Shown piece after piece: positions 8,752-16,022 of a DNA stretch of 64,000 bases. Under the pieces are notes generated by a model that worked only from the letters and a program-made list of their open reading frames with translations, was not told the DNA's origin and made no database searches. The stretch lies in the NCBI RefSeq assembly GCF_003344965.1, contig NZ_CP031194.1, forward strand, positions 4,960,001 through 5,024,000, written 5' to 3'. Positions within the stretch are counted from its first letter, which is position 1, and each line of letters begins with the position of its first letter. Position numbers and translations under genes: made by a program. Source of the stretch: Streptomyces paludis. Lineage in GTDB: Bacteria; Actinomycetota; Actinomycetes; Streptomycetales; Streptomycetaceae.

Positions 8752-11059
8752 CGGTCCGTATCCAGGCGTGCAGACGTACCGGGTTCGGGGCGACGCCGTG
8801 ACACCAGGTGACAGCGAGCCGTCGTGCGGCCAGGAAGAGGGTTACGGCGGCGGACTCTTCCAGGCAGGCCGTACGGCCGGGGAAGTGCCATCCGGCGTAA
8901 CGGACGGCGAGGACGGCGGCGTGGGCCTCGGCAAGGGTGGCCGCGCGCCGGCGGGTTGACGCGGCGGTTCTCAGTGTTGTCGTGATGCGCAGCATGGCGG
9001 ACCTCGGATCCCCCGCCCGCTTGACCGCGGAGATGAAAGCCAGAGCACTTGCCGCCGCGAGGCCGGACCGGCAGGGAACAGCCGGGGGACGGCTTGCTCC
9101 CGCGGGATGCTCCGTGCTGCCCCAACTCGCCGGTGCGGGGCGGGCGGTGATCGGGGCGGGCCACGGTTGGGGCGAGGATGTGGGCGCCAGCAGTCCGGCG
9201 GCGAGGAGGTGATTCGCCAGCCCCGGTGCCATGGCAGCCGGGCGGCCGGTGAGGGCGGTGTCCCGCCACTGGAGCGCGGCTGCGGGCAGAAGGCACTGCA
9301 CGAGGCCGCCGCGGTAGTCGATGAGAACCAGGACATGTCCGAAGTCGACCGCGTGTACATGGCTGGGGGAGGTCGCGAAGCGGGGTGTCTCAGGCACGCG
9401 GGTCCCTCGCTGCTCGGTCGGTCCAGACAGGGCCGCGAGGCCGGCCAGATTGGCCCGCAGTCCGGCGTAGTGGTCGCTGTTGAAGCTGCCCTTGGTGGTG
9501 CGGGCGGCGATCTCCGGCGGCAGCAGGTGCCGCATCGCACGGGAGAGGACCGGCTTGTAGAGGTGTACGTGTGGACGGCGGTCGAGGGGGGTGCGCAGGA
9601 CCGCGTCCATGACCCGCGCGTCGAGGAACGGGTTGTGCAGGTCGATGCCGCAGGTGGCGGCGAGTTGGGCGTCGGCGGCCGCGGTTCGGGCGACCTCTCG
9701 GATCTCGTCCACGAGAGTGCGTACCGAGGCGTCCGGACCGGGAAGAGGGTCCTCGGTGTCCACGGCCTCGGTGGTCGCGTCGGCCAGCAGCCGCAGCGCC
9801 GCGGGTCGGGCCCAGGACGGTGTCGGCAGGGAGTGGAACCATCCGACACGGTGATGCCGGCCGCCCCGGGACGGGACCGGGGCCGCCGGGGAGCGGGCCA
9901 GGTCGACGAGGGCGTCGCGGCGGCTGGTTCGGGCCGTGGCCGCGGCACCCACCAGAAGCGGTGCGATCGCGCAGTGCCGTAGTCGGGCCCAGCCGAGAGC
10001 CTCACGCATCGCTCGTGGCCACCTGCGTCGGCGGATGAGGTCGGCGAGGTGGACGGGCGGCTGGAACAGCACACTGTCACCGCCGTCACCGGTCAGGTGT
10101 GTCCTGCTGCCGAGGTGGTGGTGCATCCAGCGCAATTGAGCGGTCAGCCGGGCGAGGGTGAGTGTCGAGGGGGCGGGTTCGTCCGTGGCGGGGACGGAAG
10201 TGACGCCCGTGTACGGGAGGTGCTCCGCTGCCAGCGGGAAAAGGTGGTGGACGATGCGGTCCGGGTGCGCTGCGGACGCCAGCTTCGCATAGCGGAGATC
10301 CGCACCGTCGTCGTTGCCCTCGGGGTGGATTGTGACGGCGCTGAGCCTGTACGGGGCGGGCAGGGCGGCTGCGGCCAGGACAGCCACCGAGGTCGAGTCG
10401 AGCTCGCCGGAGAGGTCGCAGGACAGGTCCGGGGCGGCGGCTCGCACCCGGAGGCCCACGGCTGCCGAGAGGGCGTCGCGCAGACGGTGATGCGGCGGTC
10501 CCGGAACCGGTTCCGGGCGCCACAGTGTGGTACATCGCAGGCTTCCTCCGTTCGCGGGCAGTTCGATCCGGCAGCCTGGGGCCAGCTGTTCCACACCGGC
10601 GTAACAGGTGCGTGAGCCGATGAGCGCGGGCACCGACGGTGCGAGGACAAGGCAGGCGAGCCGCTGGGAGTCGACGGAGGCGGCGGTGAGGCCGGCGAGC
10701 ATTCTGGCCGAAGTGGACCATGCCCAACCGTTCGACCAGGCCGCCACGTAGACGGGCAGGGCCGAAGCCGGGTCGGTGTGGCAGATCACGCCGTCACGAG
10801 TCTCTTCGACGACTGCGTAGGCGCCGGCCCACCGCCAGGAGATGTCGGTGGGCAGCGGAGCGTCGGCCGAGCGCCGCAGCTCGGAGCGGGTGGCACCGCA
10901 CCAGCCCAGGACCAGGACGCGCCGGTGTCCGCCCTGGGCAGGGATGAAATGGGCGGGTGCGCCGCCGAGTCTCCAGGCGGAAGATCCGGCGCCGAAGCGC
11001 TCGGCTCCTTCGGGGAGGAGACGAATGTGTTCGGTGGTACTGAAACCGCCGAAGGTCAC
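8663..11059 (-). CDS. Fused lasso peptide cyclase, RRE and leader peptidase
   Basis: About 798 aa from GTG at 11059 (GGAGG upstream; the frame is open to 11140). Residues 1-560 form an asparagine-synthetase-like lasso cyclase with an N-terminus MTFGGFS lacking the Cys2 nucleophile, an ATP pyrophosphatase loop SGELDS near 217-222 and GDGGDSVLF near 324. Residues 565-630 (HAVDFGHVLVLIDYRGG...CLLPAAALQW) look like the PqqD-type leader-binding B1/RRE domain. Residues 675-798 form the B2 transglutaminase-like peptidase with a Cys near 732 (TACLEESAAVTLFLA) and a His near 764 (RLHAWIRT). All three activities needed for a lasso fold are thus in one chain. It lies 97 bp downstream of the precursor gene. 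No lasso ABC exporter is present in the window. Confidence 0.88.
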   Translation of the reverse strand: MTFGGFSTTEHIRLLPEGAERFGAGSSAWRLGGAPAHFIPAQGGHRRVLVLGWCGATRSELRRSADAPLPTDISWRWAGAYAVVEETRDGVICHTDPASALPVYVAAWSNGWAWSTSARMLAGLTAASVDSQRLACLVLAPSVPALIGSRTCYAGVEQLAPGCRIELPANGGSLRCTTLWRPEPVPGPPHHRLRDALSAAVGLRVRAAAPDLSCDLSGELDSTSVAVLAAAALPAPYRLSAVTIHPEGNDDGADLRYAKLASAAHPDRIVHHLFPLAAEHLPYTGVTSVPATDEPAPSTLTLARLTAQLRWMHHHLGSRTHLTGDGGDSVLFQPPVHLADLIRRRRWPRAMREALGWARLRHCAIAPLLVGAAATARTSRRDALVDLARSPAAPVPSRGGRHHRVGWFHSLPTPSWARPAALRLLADATTEAVDTEDPLPGPDASVRTLVDEIREVARTAAADAQLAATCGIDLHNPFLDARVMDAVLRTPLDRRPHVHLYKPVLSRAMRHLLPPEIAARTTKGSFNSDHYAGLRANLAGLAALSGPTEQRGTRVPETPRFATSPSHVHAVDFGHVLVLIDYRGGLVQCLLPAAALQWRDTALTGRPAAMAPGLANHLLAAGLLAPTSSPQPWPAPITARPAPASWGSTEHPAGASRPPAVPCRSGLAAASALAFISAVKRAGDPRSAMLRITTTLRTAASTRRRAATLAEAHAAVLAVRYAGWHFPGRTACLEESAAVTLFLAARRLAVTWCHGVAPNPVRLHAWIRTVDGTPVAEPPSTLAHTPVLTIGDPHQHRP

Positions 11060-11155
11060 TGGCCCTCCACTTGCCGTCCGGTTCGCGCGGGGAGCGGGGT
11101 GGTGAGGACACGGCAAGTTCACTTCGTATGTCCGCACCACCCCCTGTGAAGAGGG

Positions 11156-11329
11156 TCAGCTGTTGTAGGCGCGACGCTTGTCCTCGCTCTGACCGCCGCC
11201 CTGGCCCTCGGTCAGCTCGGCGATGTCGCCGAGTGTGACCGGCAGCAGATCGTCCTCACGGCCGGTGCCGGTGCCGGCGCTGGTGCTGGTACCGGCGGGG
11301 CGGGTGTCGGTGCGAAGCGGATTGCTCAT
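11156..11329 (-). CDS. Lasso peptide precursor, albusnodin-like
   Basis: A 57-aa peptide gene preceded by AGAGGA. The leader is Thr/Ser/Gly-rich and then carries LLPVTLGDIAELTE, the leader motif with the conserved Thr at position -2. The predicted core is GQGGGQSEDKRRAYNS, with Gly1 as N-terminal amine and Glu8 or Asp9 as macrolactam acceptor. From memory, albusnodin of Streptomyces albus is the same except for a C-terminal Cys, and its Lys10 is acetylated. This core ends in Ser. The gene sits directly upstream of the fused cyclase/peptidase. It is short and easily missed by gene finders. Confidence 0.9.
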   Translation of the reverse strand: MSNPLRTDTRPAGTSTSAGTGTGREDDLLPVTLGDIAELTEGQGGGQSEDKRRAYNS

Positions 11330-11392
11330 GGCGGTTCCTCTCTTCTCCGGACGTTCTGGGAGAGTAGAGGAGGTCTTCTTTGCAAGGACAGC

Positions 11393-11418
11393 GGATTTCT
11401 TGATATTTCTAGAAATCC
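11393..11418. promoter_or_regulatory. Inverted repeat in lasso promoter region
   Basis: GGATTTCT and AGAAATCC are perfect 8-bp arms ten bases apart in an AT-rich patch, between the lasso precursor start and the upstream helix-turn-helix gene. It is a candidate operator or promoter element for the lasso operon. Function is inferred only. Confidence 0.4.
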
Positions 11419-11443
11419 TCAGAACGAGTGGGACGCCAAGAAA

Positions 11444-12334
11444 TCACTCGCCATCTCCGGGCACTTCAGCGACCTCTGAGGAGAGGTCGTCGATGACCCG
11501 CGTGATGAGGGCGCGCGCAGCTCGCCCGTAGGTGGCCACCGCCGCAAGCCGCTCGAAGGCGGTGCCGTACAGCTTCACTTCCGACGGCTGGGCAAGATTC
11601 AGCTCGGCGGAGTACGTCTCCACCATCACTCGGTCGTGATCAAGGATCCAGAAACCGTGCCATGGGGCCACCGCGTATGGGGTTTCGAATCCGATGATGC
11701 CGAGCTTGACGTTCGGCAGCGTCGACAGAGAGATCAGACGGTCGAGTTGCCCGAGCATGACATCGGGCGTACAGAGCCGAAAACGCAATGCCGCTTCGGT
11801 GAGAACGAAGTGGAAGCGCTTGTCGGGTCGGTAAAGAATCTCCTGGCGTTGAGTCCGTACCCGCACTGCTTCGTCCACATCATGGGGCACGTTGAGGGTG
11901 GTGATGCCCTGAGTGAACCGCTCCCGCGCGTACCCCGCCGTTTGCAGCAGGCCAGGGACAACGGTCGGCTCGAATGCCCGGAAAAACCGTGTCCGCGCGT
12001 CAAGCCGGGCGATCGAGTTTTGATGAGAAGCGAAGCCGGCCTTCAGCTGACGCTGCCACTGCGCATACTGGAGATCCAGGGTGTGCAACGAAGTGAGCAG
12101 CGCCTCGGTCCTGGCCTCGCCTCCGGTTGCCTCGGTCCAGTCGCGGATGTCTTCGGCAGTCGGTGTCTGCCTGCCGTTCTCCAGCTTGGAGACCTTGGAA
12201 GGTGGCCACGACAACGACTCCGCGAGCTGCTTGCCGGTCATTCCGGCTTGCTGACGCAGCTCACGGAGCCGTTGCCCGAGCGCACTGCGTGCCTCGTGAA
12301 CGGTAGTGATGCCCGATGACTTACTCGGCCGCAA
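11444..12334 (-). CDS. XRE-family regulator with DUF5753 domain
   Basis: A 296-aa protein. Residues 15-75 form a helix-turn-helix (LGQRLRELRQQAGMTGKQLAESLSWPPSKVSKLENG). The remainder is the DUF5753 sensor/partner domain with 'FEPTVVPGLLQTAGYAR' near residue 120. The start is TTG at 12334, which overlaps the stop of the DUF6879 gene. In Streptomyces such proteins pair with small DUF397 or DUF6879 partners and affect development or secondary metabolism. It lies immediately upstream of the lasso promoter on the same strand, so it may regulate that cluster, but no direct evidence exists. Confidence 0.85.
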   Translation of the reverse strand: MRPSKSSGITTVHEARSALGQRLRELRQQAGMTGKQLAESLSWPPSKVSKLENGRQTPTAEDIRDWTEATGGEARTEALLTSLHTLDLQYAQWQRQLKAGFASHQNSIARLDARTRFFRAFEPTVVPGLLQTAGYARERFTQGITTLNVPHDVDEAVRVRTQRQEILYRPDKRFHFVLTEAALRFRLCTPDVMLGQLDRLISLSTLPNVKLGIIGFETPYAVAPWHGFWILDHDRVMVETYSAELNLAQPSEVKLYGTAFERLAAVATYGRAARALITRVIDDLSSEVAEVPGDGE

Positions 12335-12839
12335 ATTCGTCCCGCCTTATGGCGTGGTGCCAGGCCGCGTCACGCCAGTAGCCGTGCTGCACGACTGTGG
12401 CGGGATCCTCGATCAGCTCACCGCCGAGGAAGCGGTCCGCGTCATCGAAGTGCATTCTGATCAGCTTGCTGGAATCGAACAACCAGTAGTCGTGGTTCGG
12501 CAGATCGTGGACGTCGGCTTGTTCACGTTCGAGATAGCGGATATCCTCACCGGCTCCGTTGGTGAACTGCGCACACCACACGCCGAATCGGCTGTAGTCG
12601 GTCAGCGGAACGCTCACCACCCGTACCCGGGAGAAGCGACGGCCACTTTCCGTTGCCTCACGGATCATATGCAGCCAATCCCGCATCCAGGGCAGGTCGT
12701 CCTTTTCGGTCGAGAGGAATCTGACCAGCGACGCGTTCTCGTACGGCGCGTCGTAGCGGTCACGGACCTCCAGACGGAACGCGGTGTGCTCGAACGTCCG
12801 GAAGAGCCGGCTGAATCCCTCGCCGGTGATGAGGCTCAG
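12321..12839 (-). CDS. DUF6879 family protein, probable CTG start
   Basis: Reads LSLITGEGFSRLFRTFEHTAFRLEVRD at the N-terminus and ends DAAWHHAIRRDEFAAE, about 172 aa. The only canonical in-frame start is ATG at 12686, which would delete the conserved N-terminal third. CTG at 12839 overlaps the stop of the preceding gene as CTGA and has GGAGG seven bases upstream, so translation probably starts there. It is the middle gene of a three-gene cassette with the small protein at 12836 and the DUF5753 regulator. Such proteins are thought to act as partners of the regulator. The biochemical role is unknown. Confidence 0.7.
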   Translation of the reverse strand: MSLITGEGFSRLFRTFEHTAFRLEVRDRYDAPYENASLVRFLSTEKDDLPWMRDWLHMIREATESGRRFSRVRVVSVPLTDYSRFGVWCAQFTNGAGEDIRYLEREQADVHDLPNHDYWLFDSSKLIRMHFDDADRFLGGELIEDPATVVQHGYWRDAAWHHAIRRDEFAAE

Positions 12840-13066
12840 TGTTCACCCTCCTGGTATCGGCGCGCGTAGAACTTGAGTACCTCTTCGGGGATTTCGATGA
12901 TCGCTTCGCCCTCGGGGACGGGGCCGACGTCGATGAGCGCCTGACGGTCGGTCACCACCCATCCCTGGGCGATGAAGGTCTTGCGATCGGTCCGGTCCGT
13001 CGCGAACAGCGTGGGTGACTGCCCCACCTGGGACGCGGGGTCCTTGCCGAGAAAACGCGCGCGCAT
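12836..13066 (-). CDS. Small hypothetical protein of the HTH/DUF6879 cassette
   Basis: A 76-aa protein, MRARFLGKDPASQVGQSPTL..., acidic in its second half and ending YARRYQEGEH. It contains 'FATDRTDRKTFIAQGWVVTD', a pattern I associate with small proteins encoded ahead of DUF6879 genes in Streptomyces. AAAGGA precedes the ATG. It is translationally coupled to the DUF6879 gene. No known catalytic motif. Confidence 0.7.
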   Translation of the reverse strand: MRARFLGKDPASQVGQSPTLFATDRTDRKTFIAQGWVVTDRQALIDVGPVPEGEAIIEIPEEVLKFYARRYQEGEH

Positions 13067-13183
13067 GCCGATCCTTTCTCGAAACCTGCTGAAAGGTGCT
13101 CATGGATTGTCCTGGAGCGGCTCGGAGCCGGTCAAGGGCGCGGTCCTGATCTCCGGCGGGCCCGTTCCGGGGCGTACACCGAA

Positions 13184-13220
13184 ACGGCCCGTCACCGCTT
13201 CTCTCCCGGTGACGGGCCGT
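13184..13220. terminator. Hairpin with the same stem as at 8066
   Basis: ACGGCCCGTCACC and GGTGACGGGCCGT form a perfect 13-bp stem with a short pyrimidine-rich loop. It lies upstream of the DUF6879 cassette, just after the decayed gene region. Confidence 0.65.
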
Positions 13221-13224
13221 GTTG

Positions 13225-14340
13225 ACCGGGGCGTCACTGACGCCGTAGATGTACGTGTAGCCGTCGCCGCTCTCCGAGGCGGGCAGCAGCGCGGAGCCCC
13301 AGGCCACACCGGACTCCGAGGGCAGGGTACGGACGCGGGCCGGCGCCGTGAGGTTGGCCAGGTCGAAGTCGGCCATCACATTGCGGCTGAAGCGCCAGTC
13401 CCAGGCCCCGCTGCCGAAGCGCTCGTACTTCTGGAAGGTGTCGGAGAAGAGCCAGACGGTCCGGCCGTCCACCAGCTTCACCGAGTAGGTGGAGTCCCCG
13501 CCCGTCCAGCCGTTCGGGGTGGTCTCGGCGTACGTGGTGAACGTCCTGGAAGTGCCCGCCGCCTTGACGGAGTTGGGCTCCGTCTCGGTCCACGTCGACA
13601 CGAGCGTGGCGACCATGGGGTACGCGAAGTCGGTTACGGAGATGATCCATTGAGCGTCCGGCAGCACCACCCGGTCCGTGTCCGGGTACGCCTTTCCGGC
13701 CCCCGAACTGCCCGCCGGGCGCCAGATCACCACCGCCGACTCACGGTTCGGGTCGTCGTCGGTGTCCAGCAGCAGTGTCGAGCAGTATCCGCAGCGGGGA
13801 TCCCCGAGATCCTTCTGCGCCCAGAAGTCGTGGTACGCCGCGCCGTCCTTGCGCAGTGTTACGTCCGGTGGACCGCCCACTCGGCGGTGGCCTCCATCCA
13901 CCAGTTGACCGAGCCGAACCGGTCGCTGCCGAGGGCGTCGATGAAGTCCTGGGCGATGTCGTTCAGACCCCATCGCGCGGTACAGGAAGGCGGCGGACTC
14001 CATCGCGTGAAGCATCCGGGAGACGGCGACGGGCCGCCCGACGGAGCCGAAGACGGCGGGAACTCCTGGGCGGCCACTTGACCGAGAGGGCCGACAGGAA
14101 CGTCAGACAGCGCTCGGGATCCTCGACCGGGCCGGTCGCGCGCAGCCGGGCGGGCACCGTGGCAGGGGAGTTGAGCGCCCTCATCCCGTAACGCGCCGTG
14201 TCGTCGACGGAGAGCCGGCCGCTCCGGTACTCCTTGACGATCTTCTCGTTCGGCCCGAAGGAGAGGGTCTTCGCCGTGACGGGGACCTTGCTCGGGCCGG
14301 ACGGCACCGCCCGGTACTTCCGCGCCCGCGGAGGCGGCTC
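13225..14340 (-). pseudogene. Decayed secreted-protein gene(s), multiple frameshifts
   Basis: Coherent protein-like stretches occur on the minus strand but hop between frames. They are 'TARYGMRALNSPATVPARL' (about 14160-14220), 'SRMLHAMESAAFLYRAMG' then 'LNDIAQDFIDALGSDRFGSV' (about 13890-14020), and a longer run with 'WAQKDLGDPRCGYCSTLLLD' and 'NGWTGGDSTYSVKLVDGRTV' down to about 13230. The last part resembles DUF5005-type secreted proteins, but with an internal stretch missing. At least three frame changes are needed to join the pieces. No intact start or signal peptide remains. Best read as one or two decayed genes at the edge of the accessory insert. Confidence 0.55.
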
Positions 14341-14584
14341 ATCGGCCGGGGCGGTGGCCGCTGAACCGGCACCGCCGGGCGCGGTGATTTCCCGCCGCTC
14401 GGCCCCACCCCCGTGAGGGCCGACCGGCGGAGTCCGGGAAGGCCACCCGTTCGCACGGGTTGTGGCGGACGCTAGCCGCCCGCGGTTAACGAATGGCTGA
14501 CGGCCGGACGAGCCGGGCGATCAACCGGAACGGCGCGCGCGGGCGTCCGGATTTGTAGACTGCGCTGACCCGTTGGGAGCACGC

Positions 14585-15925
14585 GTGTCCTTGTCCCGAA
14601 GTCCCGTTGAATTCAGCCTGCTTGGCCCCGTCTCGGCCACCCGCCAAGGCGTCCGTGTGGAGCTGGGGGCGCCCAAGCAGCGCGCCGTGCTGGCCGCTCT
14701 TCTGCTGCGGCCCGGCCAAGTGGTGTCGGTCGACGAACTGATCGACCAGGTGTGGGGCGAGTCGCCGCCGGACGCCGCCCGCAAGGCGGTCCAGGTCTAT
14801 GTGTCCCGGCTGCGCCGCGCCCTGCCCGAGGCGCCGCCGCGCGGGCAGCTGCCCGGGTATGTGATCGACGTACGGCCGGACCAGGTCGATCTGCACCGCT
14901 TCCGGGCGTTCGTCGCCGCGAGCCGGGGGCGCGCGGGCGCCGACGCCGACGAGCTGCTGCGCCGGGCCGGGGACGAGTGGGCGGCGGCCACCCCGCTGGC
15001 CGGGCTCGGGGACATACCGCTCGTCCGCGTCCAGGGGCCCCCGCTCCTGGAGGAGCGGCTTTCGGTCACCCGGCGGCTCATCGAGGCGAAGCTCGACATG
15101 GGCCGGCACGCGGAGGTGATCGGGGAGCTGCTCACCGTGACCGGAGAGCATCCGCACCGGGAGGATCTGCACGGGCTGCTGATGCTCGCGCTGCACCGGG
15201 CGGGCCGTACCCGCGAGGCGATCGACACGTACGAGGCGGTACGCCGCCGGACCCGGCGCGAGCTGGGCGCGGAACCGGGCAGCGCGTTGCGGGAGCTGTG
15301 CGGGCGGATCCTGCGCACCCCGGCGCCGGGAACGGGATCCGGCCGTACGGAGGCGGGACGTACGGAATCCGGCCGTACGGAAGCGGACCGTACGGAAGGC
15401 GGCCGTACGGCCCGGCTGAGCGCCGGCGCAGCCGGTGAGGAGGTGGAACGGATCGACGACTTCGTCCTGGTCGGCCGGCGGCTCCGGGCCGTCGCGGCCG
15501 AGGCCCGGGAGATCCTCGCCATGCACCCATCCCCGCGCCGCGTGCCTGTGGAGGACCTGGACGACTATCTGCTGATGCTGGGGGAGAGGGACACCCACTG
15601 GCGGACGATCGTCGACCGCGGCTCCCTGGCCGATCCGGCCGGCGTCCATTACTGCGCGCGGCTCCACCGGGCCGGCGACCGGCACCGCGTCACCGACAGC
15701 CCCGCGCAGCAGCTCGTCATCATCGACCGGGCCGTCGCCTTCGTCCCCACGGTGCCCCGGGCGCACCGGGTCGGCGCGTTCGTCATCCGCCAGCCCGGGA
15801 TCGTGGCCACGCTCGTGGATCTCTACGAGCAGACCTGGGACCGGGCGGTCGATCTCGACCGCCTGGTCGACATCGACGAGGTGACCGCCGGGGCAGGAAA
15901 CGGCCGGTATACCCACAGCGAATGA
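14585..15925 (+). CDS. SARP/AfsR-type transcriptional regulator
   Basis: About 446 aa from GTG at 14585 (GGGAG five bases upstream; a TTG at 14573 is less likely). Residues 5-95 form an OmpR-like winged helix (FSLLGPVSATRQGVRVELGAPKQRAVLAALLLRPG...DELIDQVWG). Residues 100-250 are the bacterial transcriptional activator domain (LLEERLSVTRRLIEAKLDMG...AEPGSALREL). A linker of repeated GRTE-like pentapeptides at about 257-280 follows. A C-terminal module (LAMHPSPRRVPVEDLDDYLLML...FVIRQPGIVATLVDLY) resembles that of some LuxR/TrmB-type Streptomyces regulators. Such proteins activate secondary-metabolite genes. The target is unknown. Confidence 0.82.
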   Translation: MSLSRSPVEFSLLGPVSATRQGVRVELGAPKQRAVLAALLLRPGQVVSVDELIDQVWGESPPDAARKAVQVYVSRLRRALPEAPPRGQLPGYVIDVRPDQVDLHRFRAFVAASRGRAGADADELLRRAGDEWAAATPLAGLGDIPLVRVQGPPLLEERLSVTRRLIEAKLDMGRHAEVIGELLTVTGEHPHREDLHGLLMLALHRAGRTREAIDTYEAVRRRTRRELGAEPGSALRELCGRILRTPAPGTGSGRTEAGRTESGRTEADRTEGGRTARLSAGAAGEEVERIDDFVLVGRRLRAVAAEAREILAMHPSPRRVPVEDLDDYLLMLGERDTHWRTIVDRGSLADPAGVHYCARLHRAGDRHRVTDSPAQQLVIIDRAVAFVPTVPRAHRVGAFVIRQPGIVATLVDLYEQTWDRAVDLDRLVDIDEVTAGAGNGRYTHSE

Positions 15926-16022
15926 TCGCCATGCACGGCCGCAGCGGATTTCTTCCCCTGAGCGGCTGAAATTTTGTTGATCCATGCTTGGTTGATCACT
16001 GAAGGGGCCTACTCTTCAACAG

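Noticed and set aside
8047..14584. A lasso ABC exporter (D protein) or an isopeptidase gene
   Set aside because: I looked for ABC and prolyl-oligopeptidase motifs on both strands and found none. The cluster has only precursor, fused synthetase and broken acetyltransferase.
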